Counted from the stretch's first letter, positions 32,322 through 42,162 are shown. The stretch: 64,000 bases of DNA from Glaciimonas immobilis (GCF_011947285.1 NZ_JAAOZT010000012.1:346961-410960); one strand, 5' to 3'. The notes: generated from the sequence alone by a model not told the origin. Made by a program: numbers and translations.

Positions 32322-33536
32322 TTAAGCGGCCACGACGTCGACTGACTTCGCAGGTGAATCGACATCGGAATCAGGCCGGTCTTCATGCTTAGGCGCAGGC
32401 CACAAACCGGATGGACGTGTCAACATGATCACGACCATTGCCAGACCGTATAACAATTGGCGCAACACTTCTGCGTCAATCAAGACCTTACCAAAAATAG
32501 CCATCTGCACCGGTTCTACCGTATGCCGCAGCACTTCCGGCAACGCCGATAACAAAACTGCACCCAGCACCACGCCCGGAATATGCCCCATGCCGCCCAA
32601 CACCACCATCGCCAATACCGCGATTGACTCTGTCAACGAGAACGACTCGGGCGATACAAAACCTTGAAACGAGGCAAACATCGCCCCGGCAACACCGGCA
32701 AACGAAGCACCCATTGCAAACGCCAGCAATTTGACGTTACGGGTATTAATACCCATCGCCTTGGCAGCAATTTCATCTTCGCGAATAGCCACCCACGCAC
32801 GTCCAAGCCGCGAGTGTTGCAGCCGCACCGTAATAAAAATAATCGCTACGCACAAAAATAAGAATAGAAAGTAATAGGCGTTGACCGAAGGCATACCGAA
32901 CCCGCCAAAATAAACCGTCGCATTCGACCCACGTGCGCCGGCAAGCGACACACCAAAAATATGAATCGGGTCAATCAGGTTAATCCCTTGCGGACCGTTG
33001 GTAATATTTACCGGTGCATTCAGATTGTTCATAAAAATTCGGATGATTTCACCAAAGCCGAGCGTGACGATCGCCAAATAGTCACCGCGCAACTTTAAGG
33101 TCGGCGCACCGAGGATCGCACCAAATAAACCGGCCAGCGCAGCGCCCAGTGGAACAATCACCCACAGCGATAAATGGATACCATGCTGGACGATTTCTGG
33201 TCCACAAACCATTACAAGAAAATTTCCCACCGCAGGGTAAGTATTGACGAACGATTCCAGTACCGACGCAAATTGCGGCGATGCGAGAAGGCCGGTCATG
33301 TAAGCGCCAATCGCATAAAACGCGATGTAACCTAAATCGAGCAGACCGGCAAAACCGACCACGATGTTCAGTCCTAGCGCCAGCATGATGTACAGCAGCG
33401 CAAAGTCCATAATCCGGACCCATGAATTACCGTACATGGCGGCGACAAATGGGAATGCCACCAGAAAAATCGCCAGGATGGCCAGACTGCCATAAGCTTT
33501 CGCTGGATTTTTTTGCGTATCGAAATAATTAGCCAT
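32322..33536 (-). CDS. livM: Branched-chain amino acid ABC transporter permease LivM, 404 aa
   Basis: Inner membrane permease with about ten helices. GDYLAIVTLGFGEIIRIFMNNL carries the EAA-like coupling motif, and IREDEIAAKAMGINTRNVKLLAFAMGASFAGVAGAMFA is typical of LivM. A hydrophilic C-terminal tail (about 375-404) extends into the cytoplasm. It follows livH after 18 bp. Confidence 0.94.
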   Translation of the reverse strand: MANYFDTQKNPAKAYGSLAILAIFLVAFPFVAAMYGNSWVRIMDFALLYIMLALGLNIVVGFAGLLDLGYIAFYAIGAYMTGLLASPQFASVLESFVNTYPAVGNFLVMVCGPEIVQHGIHLSLWVIVPLGAALAGLFGAILGAPTLKLRGDYLAIVTLGFGEIIRIFMNNLNAPVNITNGPQGINLIDPIHIFGVSLAGARGSNATVYFGGFGMPSVNAYYFLFLFLCVAIIFITVRLQHSRLGRAWVAIREDEIAAKAMGINTRNVKLLAFAMGASFAGVAGAMFASFQGFVSPESFSLTESIAVLAMVVLGGMGHIPGVVLGAVLLSALPEVLRHTVEPVQMAIFGKVLIDAEVLRQLLYGLAMVVIMLTRPSGLWPAPKHEDRPDSDVDSPAKSVDVVAA

Positions 33537-33554
33537 AATGTTCTCCAGTCCCGG

Positions 33555-34484
33555 TTAAGCGCGGTCGGCCACACGTTCGCCCATGATGCCGGACGGACGA
33601 AGGGTCAGTACGATGATCAGTACGATGAACGCAAAGATATCCTGATAGTTACTACCCAGGAAATTGCCGGTCAGGTCGCCGATATAACCGGCACCCAGAC
33701 TTTCAATCAGGCCGAGCAAAATGCCGCCTAACATCGCGCCATAAATATTACCAATCCCGCCCAGCACCGCAGCCGAGAACGCCTTCAGACCGGGCACGAA
33801 ACCCATCGCAAATTGCGCGGAGGAGTAATTTGCACCCCACATCACGCCAGCGACTGCCGCTAACGCTGCACCAATAGCAAAGGTCATCACAATCACTCGA
33901 TTGGAATCGACGCCCATCAAACCGGCGACACGAGGATTCTCCGCGGTGGCGCGCATGGCGCGACCCATTTTGGTTTTTTCTACTAGCAACACCAGACCGA
34001 CCATCGCCAGTGTCGCTAATATCAACAACATAATCTGCGTCGGAGAAATCAGTGCGCCCAGAATGTGCACTGGATCAGACGGCATCACCTGCGGCATAGC
34101 TAAAGGACTGCGGCCCCAGATCATCATCGCAAAAGTTTGCAGCAGGATTGAGACGCCAATCGCGGTGATCAGCGGTGCCAGACGCGGTGCATTACGCAAG
34201 GGCCGATAGGCGACGCGTTCGATCACTAGATTGACGATGACGCAGACCGGTATGGCACCTGCAATGGCAATCATTAATTTGACGATGCCCGGTAAATCGG
34301 GCGCATAAGCCTGAACCAGTTTGAGGATCGAAAGACCCACCATCGCACCGATCATTAAAATATCGCCGTGTGCGAAATTGATCAGGTTCAACACGCCATA
34401 CACCATCGTGTATCCCAGCGCGATCAAAGCGTACATGCTTCCTAGCACGAGGCCATTGATAATTTGTTGGACAAAGGTATCCAT
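33555..34484 (-). CDS. livH: Branched-chain amino acid ABC transporter permease LivH, 309 aa
   Basis: First structural gene of the livHMGF operon. FVQQIINGLVLGSMYALIALGYTMVYGVLNLINFAHGD is the classic LivH start, and TAENPRVAGLMGVDSNRVIVMTFAIGAALAAVAGVM the coupling region. No gene for the periplasmic binding protein (livJ/livK) is found beside the operon, so it is encoded elsewhere. The operon is preceded by a leader with a small ORF and terminator. Confidence 0.95.
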   Translation of the reverse strand: MDTFVQQIINGLVLGSMYALIALGYTMVYGVLNLINFAHGDILMIGAMVGLSILKLVQAYAPDLPGIVKLMIAIAGAIPVCVIVNLVIERVAYRPLRNAPRLAPLITAIGVSILLQTFAMMIWGRSPLAMPQVMPSDPVHILGALISPTQIMLLILATLAMVGLVLLVEKTKMGRAMRATAENPRVAGLMGVDSNRVIVMTFAIGAALAAVAGVMWGANYSSAQFAMGFVPGLKAFSAAVLGGIGNIYGAMLGGILLGLIESLGAGYIGDLTGNFLGSNYQDIFAFIVLIIVLTLRPSGIMGERVADRA

Positions 34485-34592
34485 GATTTCCTATTCTTAA
34501 TGTGATTCGATTCAACTTAGCCTGCACGCACCATCTGACCCGGTAAGGAGCCCCTGCGGTGCTGCTCATCGTTAGCAAAAATCATTCCAGAT

Positions 34593-34625
34593 AAAAAAAC
34601 GGCACCCTACAAAAACCGGTGTGCC
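34593..34625 (-). terminator. Intrinsic terminator in the livH leader (attenuator candidate)
   Basis: On the minus strand GGCAC, bulged A, CC pairs with GG, GTGCC around an eight-base T/G-rich loop, followed by G and seven U residues (A run 34593-34599). It lies between the 21-codon ORF and livH, about 110 bp before the livH start, so it would stop transcripts before the operon unless relieved. Confidence 0.75.
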
Positions 34626-34644
34626 ATACCTATATTTAGATTGA

Positions 34645-34710
34645 TTAGCTAAAGTAAGCAGAAAGAAAATTTTGTATGGTCGGATTGTCGGAAAGAGTAA
34701 AAATACACAT
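34645..34710 (-). CDS. Putative 21-aa leader peptide upstream of livHMGF
   Basis: ATG at 34710 to TAA at 34645-34647 encodes MCIFTLSDNP then TIQNFLSAYFS. AGGAGA stands eight bases before the ATG, one of the best ribosome binding sites in the window. The stop is 19 nt before an intrinsic terminator. The peptide has two Leu and two Ile but no run of branched-chain codons, so a classical Leu/Val/Ile attenuator is not demonstrated. It may instead be a small functional protein. I do not recognise a family. Confidence 0.55.
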   Translation of the reverse strand: MCIFTLSDNPTIQNFLSAYFS

Positions 34711-34817
34711 AATAGTTGTCTCCTGATTCATTTTTTTAATAAGCTTTTTTCTTGCGTCGCTTTTTTATGCACTTTCCCGGATTGGTGCATTGCTGCGATT
34801 AGCACCATAACAGGGCG

Positions 34818-34823
34818 ATTATA
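34818..34823 (-). promoter_or_regulatory. Candidate -10 element for the liv leader transcript
   Basis: Read on the minus strand the sequence is TATAAT, a perfect -10 hexamer. The -35 at 17-18 bp (TAGTGA/TTAGTG) is weak, which suggests an activator. It lies about 108 bp before the small ORF. The rest of the 34.8-35.2 kb stretch holds no gene I can support. Confidence 0.4.
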
Positions 34824-35203
34824 ACGAGGAGTGCTGTACTTCACTAAAAGTTTATTTGATCAGAAATATGCCGAGTTGGCACCCGGGTAGTATGTGCCGA
34901 ATCAACCCCTTTTAATCACTTTTTGTGTCAGATCAACGCCCTCTTTTGCGACTTACCTGATCTTCGGATATAAGCAAAAATCTGCGCAAAATGGGCGGAT
35001 TATAACCATATACGAAGCATCTGAAACCTCAGTACTTTCCACATTTCCATATGGCAAGCAACACGGCAACCTGATTCCGGAAGTCTTAATTAGACGCCGC
35101 CATCATAACGAGGAAAGGCAAAAACTATCTATGGAAAAGTGCCATCTAATCTGAATTTTATATTGTCGCGTCTTCTAAAAATTGCGGCACGAAACAAAGT
35201 GCG

Positions 35204-35235
35204 AAAAAAAACCTCTTGAGCGAATCAGGAGGTTT
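35204..35235 (-). terminator. Intrinsic terminator after ispH
   Basis: AAACCTC (35209-35215) pairs with GAGGTTT (35229-35235). Seven A residues from 35204 provide the U tail on the minus strand. It lies about 190 bp past the ispH stop; a 9-bp repeat (GTGCCGTGG, nearly three units, 35352-35378) lies in between. Confidence 0.75.
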
Positions 35236-35421
35236 ATAGGTAGATGATGCAGCGCATCAAAGAAAAATGAGAAACCAAATTACGGTGTTCAATCAAAATA
35301 GTCTTTTGATCGAGACCGCACTGATGAAAGCGGTCTTTAAAATAAAGTCCGATGCCGTGGGTGCCGTGGGTGCCGTTATGCCTTCGGCGATACCGCCACA
35401 GCAGAGATTACGGCAGGAATT

Positions 35422-36354
35422 TTAGGTACGCGCTAATCCCTTAGGCATAGGGAACATCACATTCTCCTCAACGCCGTCCAGTGTACGCACGCTCTTAGCG
35501 CCTAGATCTTTTAGGCGATCAATCACTGCCTGCACCAATATTTCCGGTGCCGATGCGCCAGCCGTTAAACCAATACGTGGCCGATCCTTCAGCCAGGCGG
35601 GGTCGATCTGAAATGCGTTATCGACCATGTATGCCGCCGTCCCCATTTTTTCCGCTACCTCTCTCAGGCGATTGGAGTTTGAGCTGTTAGGACTTCCCAC
35701 CACAATCACAACATCCACCTGGGGGGCCATGAATTTCACCGCCTGCTGGCGGTTGGTCGTGGCATAGCAAATATCTCCCTTTTTAGGCTCGGTAATATTG
35801 GGATATTTACGTTTCAGGGCCGCAATGACGTCGGCGGTATCGTCTACCGATAAAGTGGTCTGGGAAACATAGGACAACATTTCCGGATCCGTCACGCGAA
35901 GTTTTTCGACATCGCTGACGGTTTCAACCAAGTGCATACCTTGCTCGGTTTGCCCCATAGTACCTTCCACTTCAGGATGGCCATCATGTCCGATCATGAT
36001 GATTTCTCGCCCCTCCTTGCGCATCTTTGCGACTTCGATGTGTACTTTGGTCACTAGCGGACAAGTTGCATCAAACACTTTCAGACCACGCAGCCGGGCC
36101 TCTGCCTGAACAGCCTTAGACACGCCGTGCGCGGAAAATATGACAGTATTGCCAGCTGGTACATCCGCCAGTTCCTCAATGAAGACTGCGCCTTTTTCCC
36201 GCAGGTCCGCGACCACATACGCGTTATGCACAATTTCATGACGTACATAAATCGGGGCACCAAATTGAATAAGCGCACGCTCCACAATTTCAATCGCCCG
36301 ATCAACGCCGGCGCAAAAACCACGTGGTTGCGCCAATAAAATCTCTTTATCCAT
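35422..36354 (-). CDS. ispH: 4-hydroxy-3-methylbut-2-enyl diphosphate reductase, 310 aa
   Basis: Last enzyme of the MEP isoprenoid pathway, a [4Fe-4S] reductase making IPP and DMAPP. The three cluster cysteines are in [29 protein letters not shown] and [23 protein letters not shown] and TAGASAPE are also typical. The open frame extends 12 codons upstream, but [16 protein letters not shown] at 36354 is the standard N-terminus. fkpB lies 64 bp upstream in the same direction, a linkage common in proteobacteria. Confidence 0.97.
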   Translation of the reverse strand: MDKEILLAQPRGFCAGVDRAIEIVERALIQFGAPIYVRHEIVHNAYVVADLREKGAVFIEELADVPAGNTVIFSAHGVSKAVQAEARLRGLKVFDATCPLVTKVHIEVAKMRKEGREIIMIGHDGHPEVEGTMGQTEQGMHLVETVSDVEKLRVTDPEMLSYVSQTTLSVDDTADVIAALKRKYPNITEPKKGDICYATTNRQQAVKFMAPQVDVVIVVGSPNSSNSNRLREVAEKMGTAAYMVDNAFQIDPAWLKDRPRIGLTAGASAPEILVQAVIDRLKDLGAKSVRTLDGVEENVMFPMPKGLART

Positions 36355-36418
36355 AGTAGACCCGTGAAGACTTACAACTTTAACAATCATGCGACATTTA
36401 CTTAACTGTGTCGCGACA

Positions 36419-36874
36419 TTACAAAATTCCGATGATTTTTACTTCAAACTGTACCTGCTGGCCAGCCAATGGATGATTGAAATCAAATAATGCGCTTTGC
36501 TCATCGATTTCGCGCAGTACACCCGCGAACTGGCCACCACCTGGCGCGGCAAAATCTACCAGATCACCAATGCGATATTCGTGTCCCAACTGCGAATTTT
36601 GCTTAAGCGTAGCCCGGGAAATCCGTTGTACCAGATCCGGATTACGTGGACCGAAGGCTTGCTCAGGGGACAACTCAAACGTTTTGTGCGTTCCCTCGAC
36701 CAGACCCAGCAAACAACTCTCCAGGAACGGTGCGAGTTGACCCATCCCAAATTGCAAGGTCGCGGGGGAAGCATTGAAAGTGCTGACAATATCGTCACCG
36801 GCCTGCGAGGCCAGACGATAGTGCAAAGTCAGAAAGGACGCTTCGGTGACAACTGGTATGGATAAATTAGTCAT
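36419..36874 (-). CDS. fkpB: FKBP-type peptidyl-prolyl isomerase (SlpA/FkpB), 151 aa
   Basis: SlyD-like FKBP: a substrate-binding flap is inserted in the FKBP core ([19 protein letters not shown], then [34 protein letters not shown], ending [18 protein letters not shown]). It lacks the His-rich tail of SlyD, which fits FkpB. The start is placed at 36874 (MTNLSIPVV); the eight upstream codons in the open frame are unlikely. Partner of ispH in many genomes, though the functional link is unknown. Confidence 0.93.
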   Translation of the reverse strand: MTNLSIPVVTEASFLTLHYRLASQAGDDIVSTFNASPATLQFGMGQLAPFLESCLLGLVEGTHKTFELSPEQAFGPRNPDLVQRISRATLKQNSQLGHEYRIGDLVDFAAPGGGQFAGVLREIDEQSALFDFNHPLAGQQVQFEVKIIGIL

Positions 36875-37049
36875 GAATGAGGAGAGTAGAAGCAACAAAA
36901 ACGTTAGAACCCGTATTGTAAGGCAGGTTAAAGAAAAGGTCTGCGGTACTAACGTCCTGGCATCGCTTTCACCTCAACCAGGGCACCGATTTTGTGCACC
37001 TTTTTTTATAACCTTATTTTAAATCGCAACCACAACATGAAAACACACT

Positions 37050-37724
37050 ATGGCAATTACTGACTGGCCGCTTGAACAGCGACCACGCGAACGTCTCATC
37101 CGACTTGGACCGGCAGCGCTTTCCGACGCTGAACTATTAGCTGTTTTTTTGCGTGCCGGCGTGGCAGGTAAAAGCGCCGTTGACTTGGGCCGCGACATGA
37201 CCAGCCACTTCGGATCGCTGCATCGCCTGTTTTCCGCCTCGCTAAGCGATTTTTCCGCTATTAATGGCCTTGGGCCTGCTAAATTTGCACAGCTGCAAGC
37301 TGTATTGGAACTGGCAAGACGCGCACTTTCCGAAGAACTGCGCGAGGAAGGCAGCTTCAACTCGCCGGGGGCGGTAAAGCAATATTTGCAGTTATTAATC
37401 TCCAACAAACCATATGAATCATTTGTAATGCTTTTTCTGGATGTCAAAAATCGCCTTATCGCGTGTGACGAATTATTCAGAGGTACTTTGACCCACACCA
37501 GCGTATATCCGCGCGAAGTGGTCAAAGCTGCCCTCGCCCACAATGCCGCTAGCGTCATTCTGGCCCATAATCACCCGTCAGGCGACCCGGAACCCAGCGC
37601 GGCCGACCATCAATTAACAAAAGTATTAAAACAAGCACTGGAATTGGTGGATATTCGTATTCTGGATCATTTTGTCGTAGCAGGTACGCGCGTTTATTCC
37701 TTCAGCGAACATGGTGACTTATAG
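37050..37724 (+). CDS. radC: RadC family JAB/MPN-domain protein, 224 aa
   Basis: N-terminal helix-hairpin-helix region ([23 protein letters not shown]) and a C-terminal JAMM metal site seen in [20 protein letters not shown], with [19 protein letters not shown] at the end. Despite its name the role in DNA repair is doubtful. It sits upstream of rpmB-rpmG, the conserved proteobacterial position, but with a 270-bp gap that contains a promoter for the ribosomal genes. Confidence 0.94.
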   Translation: MAITDWPLEQRPRERLIRLGPAALSDAELLAVFLRAGVAGKSAVDLGRDMTSHFGSLHRLFSASLSDFSAINGLGPAKFAQLQAVLELARRALSEELREEGSFNSPGAVKQYLQLLISNKPYESFVMLFLDVKNRLIACDELFRGTLTHTSVYPREVVKAALAHNAASVILAHNHPSGDPEPSAADHQLTKVLKQALELVDIRILDHFVVAGTRVYSFSEHGDL

Positions 37725-37925
37725 AGCCTGCGCCCAACTCATCAATGGCGTGGTGTTCTGCTTGACCGCCCATGCCGTCCACCTGCAATAGCGGACCCTC
37801 GCGACCCACCAGCCAATCTGGTTGACGGAACCTCATGCGCAAATCTAAAAAACTTTGATCATCACATCGACAGCAAATTGTTAAATCTAAAAAATTATAA
37901 AGACACACTTGTTTTCGCCAAGTTG

Positions 37926-37954
37926 TTGATAAACCTCAGTTTTTTAGATATACT
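37926..37954 (+). promoter_or_regulatory. Sigma-70 promoter for rpmB-rpmG
   Basis: TTGATA at 37926-37931 and TATACT at 37949-37954 with a 17-bp spacer. The rpmB ATG follows 40 bp later with AAGGGG as ribosome binding site. Confidence 0.75.
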
Positions 37955-37993
37955 TTGTTTCTTCCAATTTCGGAAATCGTCAAGGGGTAAAAC

Positions 37994-38230
37994 ATGGCAC
38001 GTGTCTGCCAAGTCACTGGGAAGAAGCCGATGGTCGGCAACAACGTTTCCCATGCAAATAACAAAACAAAACGTCGCTTTTTGCCGAACTTGCAAAATCG
38101 TCGCATTTTTGTTGAGTCAGAAAACCGCTGGGTCTCCCTGCGCCTTTCTAACGCCGGTCTGCGCGTTATTGACAAACTCGGCATTGATGTCGTTTTAGTC
38201 GATATGCGTGCTCGTGGCGAAAAAGTCTAA
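37994..38230 (+). CDS. rpmB: 50S ribosomal protein L28, 78 aa
   Basis: [33 protein letters not shown] is the canonical L28 start, and [16 protein letters not shown] is in the C-terminal half. Length is typical. It is the first gene of the rpmB-rpmG pair, with rpmG 22 bp downstream. Confidence 0.98.
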   Translation: MARVCQVTGKKPMVGNNVSHANNKTKRRFLPNLQNRRIFVESENRWVSLRLSNAGLRVIDKLGIDVVLVDMRARGEKV

Positions 38231-38252
38231 CTAGCAGAATAAAGGAACCATC

Positions 38253-38420
38253 ATGGCGAAATCAGGCCGCGACAAAATCAAGTTAGAATCGACTGCAGGT
38301 ACAGGTCACTTCTACACGACTACCAAAAACAAGCGTACTACACCGGAAAAAATGTCGATCATGAAGTTTGATCCAAAAGTCCGTAAGCACGTTGAATACA
38401 AAGAGACAAAGATCAAGTAA
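38253..38420 (+). CDS. rpmG: 50S ribosomal protein L33, 55 aa
   Basis: Reads [20 protein letters not shown], then [20 protein letters not shown] and a Lys-rich end, the normal L33 sequence without the zinc-binding CxxC pairs (C-minus form). AAAGGAA precedes the ATG. It is followed directly by a strong terminator. Confidence 0.95.
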   Translation: MAKSGRDKIKLESTAGTGHFYTTTKNKRTTPEKMSIMKFDPKVRKHVEYKETKIK

Positions 38421-38435
38421 TTGATCCGGTCTTAC

Positions 38436-38473
38436 AAAAAGCCCCATAAGATTATATCTTGCGGGGCTTTTTT
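38436..38473 (+). terminator. Intrinsic terminator after rpmG
   Basis: AAAAAGCCCC pairs with GGGGCTTTTT, and the interior AAGAT/ATCTT extends the stem. A run of six T residues follows the stem. Confidence 0.92.
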
Positions 38474-38612
38474 ATTAGGCTTATCCATTCAGGACGCGGC
38501 GTAGGTTGGCATGCACCCATTGGGAGCGGCGCGGACAGACAATCCAAATTGCTGCGTCGCGTCGCCGATCGCCATCTGCAATCGAAAGCTTAACAATGGC
38601 ACCTACGGAATA

Positions 38613-40268
38613 TTATTCACCGATAACATTTTTCGCTTCGACTGGATGACCGTTCGGATGCGTATTAGCAATCTTAATAAGTAAACCATGCGCCAGATGC
38701 CCGTCAGACGCGGCGAACACTTTTAATGGAATCCAGGAAGTTGTCGCGATATCCGCTGCCAAAAGCAGATTATCGGACTCTTTATAGGAAACATTAATTT
38801 TAGTTCCTGACGAGGAAGCGCAGGACTGCGTCAGATTACCAATGCCGCAAGACGATTCAACCGCCAAACGATAGGTTACCGGCACGATGTCTCCGGATAC
38901 CACATCCTTACCTTCTACAACCATGGTTGAGTAGCCGTTGTTAGCGTTACCATAATGCACCACTAGCTGATCTTCAAATGATTCGAACGTAACGTCATTA
39001 TTAAAACTTTTGGCTGAAACTGCTACGGTTGCAGAGGGAATACTGACCATCGCACTAAGCACATCGCCAATTCCCGGCACATTTACGTTTGTATCGGCAG
39101 GAATAAAAGATTTAACTTTATCCCATAAATACCATGACGACACGCCGACATTGGAATCCGACGACGACCCCCAAACCAATGCCATAACTTCGTTACTATC
39201 TTGCGATAGCGCAGGAGAACCAGAGGTTCCTGGTTGAACATCGCAGTTAAATCTGGTTCCCTTATGGTCCGGATCATGAAAATACAGAACCTTGCATGCT
39301 TCGCCCGACTTAGTGGCGGCGATTTTTTGCGGCATAATACCGCCATTTCCATGCTGCGGAATATACAAAGTATCACCGATGCTGTTTCTTTTTTCACTGA
39401 TGCGAAGTCCACCAAATAGCGCTTTTACTTTTGCGTTTTTATAGTCAAATTGATCAAGCGCGTATAAAGAATAATCATCTTTCCAATCGGAAAGACCCGC
39501 GGTGATGATATGTCCTGGCTTGATTTTGACGATATTGTTGGTGCTGTTATCTGCCGAACAAATATCTGCGCGGTAATTAAACCAAATCTCCCCGTTCGCT
39601 AACGCGTCATTTGTCCCCGCGACATGGTTATTGGTCATCATAAAATTTTTGTTGCCGACCGCCCAGGTCGTTCCGTATCCACCAATCGCCGCGAAGGCGG
39701 TAGCCTGACTGCGTTGATAGAAGCCGTTATCCCGTGACTTATAGCAAATAGAAGGGATACGTTCATCCTGTCCGTCAATAATCCCTTTTGACTGGTCTTT
39801 TTTTCGCGTTTCATAATGATCTAGATAAACGATATCATTGTCCGTTGGCGTGACGCCGTGTGGGAAAACAACTTTGACTAACGCAGTCTCTCCGGAGATT
39901 GACGTGGGCGAGAATATTTGCGCACCATGGCGAGCATCGGTCCGTAAAAAATCGCGCCAGCCATACAGATACACCTCCGTGCGCGAGGGATCGGATATCT
40001 CAATATAAGCCCCTTTAGGAAGAACAATTTTGGAAAAATATAATTTCGTCATGGCGCTGCCAACCACCTTAATTTCAAGGGCAGTCGTTCTCTGACGATG
40101 ATCCGTCAGGATATTTTTTCCATAGGATAGTTTGGTCGGCTTTACATCCTGGATAGGTACGCCAATGTTATCGCGCACTGGTTCCGCTTGGGATTCTGAA
40201 GCAGTAAATGCCAAACTGAGTAACATCAAGGGAACAATGCCTATGTGTTTAATGATTAATTTATTCAT
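38613..40268 (-). CDS. Secreted trypsin-like serine protease (S1 fold), 551 aa
   Basis: A signal peptide (MNKLIIKHIGIVPLMLLSLAFTASESQAE, cleavage near 28) leads into an N-terminal domain of about 160 residues and a chymotrypsin-fold protease. The catalytic His is in MTNNHVAGTND, the Asp in WKDDYSLYALD and the Ser in DVQPGTSGSPALS. Several cysteines suggest disulphides and export. The C-terminal 130 residues form a separate beta-rich domain. It resembles secreted lysyl endopeptidase-like or V8-like proteases of environmental betaproteobacteria; specificity is unknown. It stands alone, without secretion or immunity genes, and has a long empty region upstream. Confidence 0.85.
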   Translation of the reverse strand: MNKLIIKHIGIVPLMLLSLAFTASESQAEPVRDNIGVPIQDVKPTKLSYGKNILTDHRQRTTALEIKVVGSAMTKLYFSKIVLPKGAYIEISDPSRTEVYLYGWRDFLRTDARHGAQIFSPTSISGETALVKVVFPHGVTPTDNDIVYLDHYETRKKDQSKGIIDGQDERIPSICYKSRDNGFYQRSQATAFAAIGGYGTTWAVGNKNFMMTNNHVAGTNDALANGEIWFNYRADICSADNSTNNIVKIKPGHIITAGLSDWKDDYSLYALDQFDYKNAKVKALFGGLRISEKRNSIGDTLYIPQHGNGGIMPQKIAATKSGEACKVLYFHDPDHKGTRFNCDVQPGTSGSPALSQDSNEVMALVWGSSSDSNVGVSSWYLWDKVKSFIPADTNVNVPGIGDVLSAMVSIPSATVAVSAKSFNNDVTFESFEDQLVVHYGNANNGYSTMVVEGKDVVSGDIVPVTYRLAVESSCGIGNLTQSCASSSGTKINVSYKESDNLLLAADIATTSWIPLKVFAASDGHLAHGLLIKIANTHPNGHPVEAKNVIGE

Positions 40269-41314
40269 AAAGTATTATTGTAAAAAATGTGTCATCGTAA
40301 ATAGCCCGATTTTCGGTCGCGACGGGAGCGCAACCGGGAGCGTCTTTACCGTAAAAGGAACCCGGATATGGGGCGGCGCGCATCGATTGCTGCGTCGGGT
40401 CATCGACGGCCTGAAAGTGCGTTATTCAGAGTAAGCGAGCAGAGCAAAAATAAATACGGGAAAAGTCCACGAAAAACGCGAGAAAAAATCCCGCGTTGAC
40501 GTAGACATTTCTGCAAACCGGACGAAAATTATTTCGTACCGTCGAGCTAGATCCGATTCAAAAACGGACAGCTTTATCCAACTAAAGCGCACTCGTCGCA
40601 ACTGACGGGAATTTTTTATTGCGAACGTCTCGCCGCAACACCGGTTGCAGCTTATCGTTTTAAGTTATTTTGAAACCGTGGCGCATCGTGACCACCAGGC
40701 GGCCGAAGTGCACCAACGGCGGTACCGAAATGGCCTTGAGATCACGGCGACGACGCACACCGCTGGACACAGTGTCCAACATCCGCGAGATGCAGCAAGG
40801 TCGAAAAAAAGTAGTGTGGAGGAGAACGAGATGTTGGATGGTATCCGACCCAATCAGCGGGATAACGGCATGACTACCAAATCGGAGGAGACCATTTTTG
40901 TATTTTTCAATGGATTGGACATGTCCTGAAGGCCGCAGCGAAGGTAAAAAAAGCGCGGTGATCCGTACTTTTAATGACGAATAGCCGCGTCTCGGAGGCT
41001 GTAAATAATTCTGTGTAACTGCCCGACTTTAAATAAACGGTTTTAGCTGTTCTCGCGCTGTAATGCAAAACGCCCGATGGTTTGCATCAGGCGTCAATCG
41101 CAGGAGTATCCAAACCAGCGCCATCACGCGGGCCGGAAGGATTAAAACCTGAAACCTGTTTTTAACTAAACAGCTTTTTGTGCCGCCCTATGATGCGCCT
41201 GACGTCACGTAGTCACCAACGTGCATTATCAGACTTGTTACGGGACCCGCTCCACCTCCTAAATACTGCGTTGTGCGGTATTGAGGATTAGCTGGCAGGA
41301 AAAAGTAATATTGA
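40269..41314. other. 1-kb region without a supported gene
   Basis: Small open frames on both strands (for example 40645-40929 plus, 40660-40782 minus) have no recognisable family, and none has a good ribosome binding site. Base use changes along the stretch, with a GC-rich patch near 40670-40800, which may be a decayed gene. No inverted repeats or insertion sequence ends were found by eye. Confidence 0.4.
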
Positions 41315-41797
41315 TTATTTTACGGGCGCCGTTGCTATGCCGTTCGCCGCTCCCACTGGAATTTTGTGCACCACATACCCCACAGGCACCCAACGACCGG
41401 AGGTAAGCACCAAAGACACTGCTTCACCGGCCTGAGTTTTACTAAAACGCGATGAGAACACTACATTCACGTACTCGCCCTTCGGCAATTTATCTGGCTG
41501 ACCAACCCGCACCACCTCTGCCCACTCCCGTCCATTTAAGGTCCCAAGATCGTTACGCAAGTTGGTCACATACTTGGCCCAGTCCTCTTTGTTGATACTT
41601 TTTTGCATTACCGGTCCACTCGCGGCCCACATGCGTTCGGACTGATTAGCATCCGCCAGCGTCGCCCATTGCGATGCTGCCGCGACTGCTGCATCCAGCG
41701 CGGTCGACTGCGCGTTAGCGTTTTCAACAAAAAAAAGCACACCCGCAGCCAGCACTACCGACTTAAAAAACTGTTTGGATGTCTGTGATTTATTCAT
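41315..41797 (-). CDS. DUF4019 domain protein, exported, about 160 aa
   Basis: A signal peptide (MNKSQTSKQFFKSVVLAAGVLFFVENANAQ) precedes a DUF4019 domain marked by WATLADANQSERMWAASGPVMQK and LGTLNGREWAEVVRVGQPDKLPKGEYVNVVFSSRF, ending GRWVPVGYVVHKI. I start at 41797; the open frame extends 14 codons further. Domain function is unknown; such proteins are small periplasmic proteins. A 366-bp gap upstream separates it from the desaturase. Confidence 0.85.
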   Translation of the reverse strand: MNKSQTSKQFFKSVVLAAGVLFFVENANAQSTALDAAVAAASQWATLADANQSERMWAASGPVMQKSINKEDWAKYVTNLRNDLGTLNGREWAEVVRVGQPDKLPKGEYVNVVFSSRFSKTQAGEAVSLVLTSGRWVPVGYVVHKIPVGAANGIATAPVK

Positions 41798-42162
41798 ATT
41801 ATTCTCTAAAAAAATGGAAGTCGCATTGACTAAGGCCATTAACGTTCAACATTCAACATTCAATACTTCACTGCCATCTAAGCCACCCGCGCCGACTTCG
41901 TGCAACCTTCACATGCTCCCGCTATCAAATCGAAAGGCACTAAATAGCGCTTACACTCCCTCTTTTGGCATGTAGTTAACATTTCGGTTCCCTCAAAAAA
42001 ACAAAAAGCCAGCCTGCGCTAAAAAATATGCGCGCATTGGGAACCAGCTGAAGAGTTAGCTGGATCAGGTGTTTTTGGCGTAACCGAAGAGACGAAAAAA
42101 AACGGCCGGAGAAGGCCGTTTTAATACTACTTATTTTAATACCAATGAATGCCAAACAAAGA
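41798..42162. other. Intergenic region upstream of the DUF4019 gene
   Basis: Holds the desaturase terminator (42095-42121) and, presumably, the promoter of the DUF4019 gene. A short run of TTCAACATTCAACATTCAATAC near 41844-41865 is a minor 8-bp repeat. Nothing else stands out. Confidence 0.4.
42095..42121 (-). terminator. Intrinsic terminator after the desaturase gene
   Basis: AAACGGCC pairs with GGCCGTTT around GGAGAA. Six or more A residues at 42095-42102 give a U tail on the minus strand. Confidence 0.85.

Noticed and set aside
34868..34900. Sigma-54-like promoter (TTGGCACCCGGG) upstream of the liv leader
   Set aside because: The GG is present but there is no GC at the required spacing, so the -12 element is missing.
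34894..35154. 86-codon plus-strand open frame upstream of ispH terminator
   Set aside because: Composition is not protein-like, there is no ribosome binding site and it lies in an AT-rich control region.
38253..38450. Possible frameshift in rpmG running into the terminator
   Set aside because: On re-reading the A run after the Tyr codon the normal C-terminus with stop at 38418-38420 is obtained, so the gene is intact.
40645..40929. 94-codon open frame in the gap after the protease gene
   Set aside because: No family resemblance, His/Arg-rich, no ribosome binding site; another frame overlaps it equally well.
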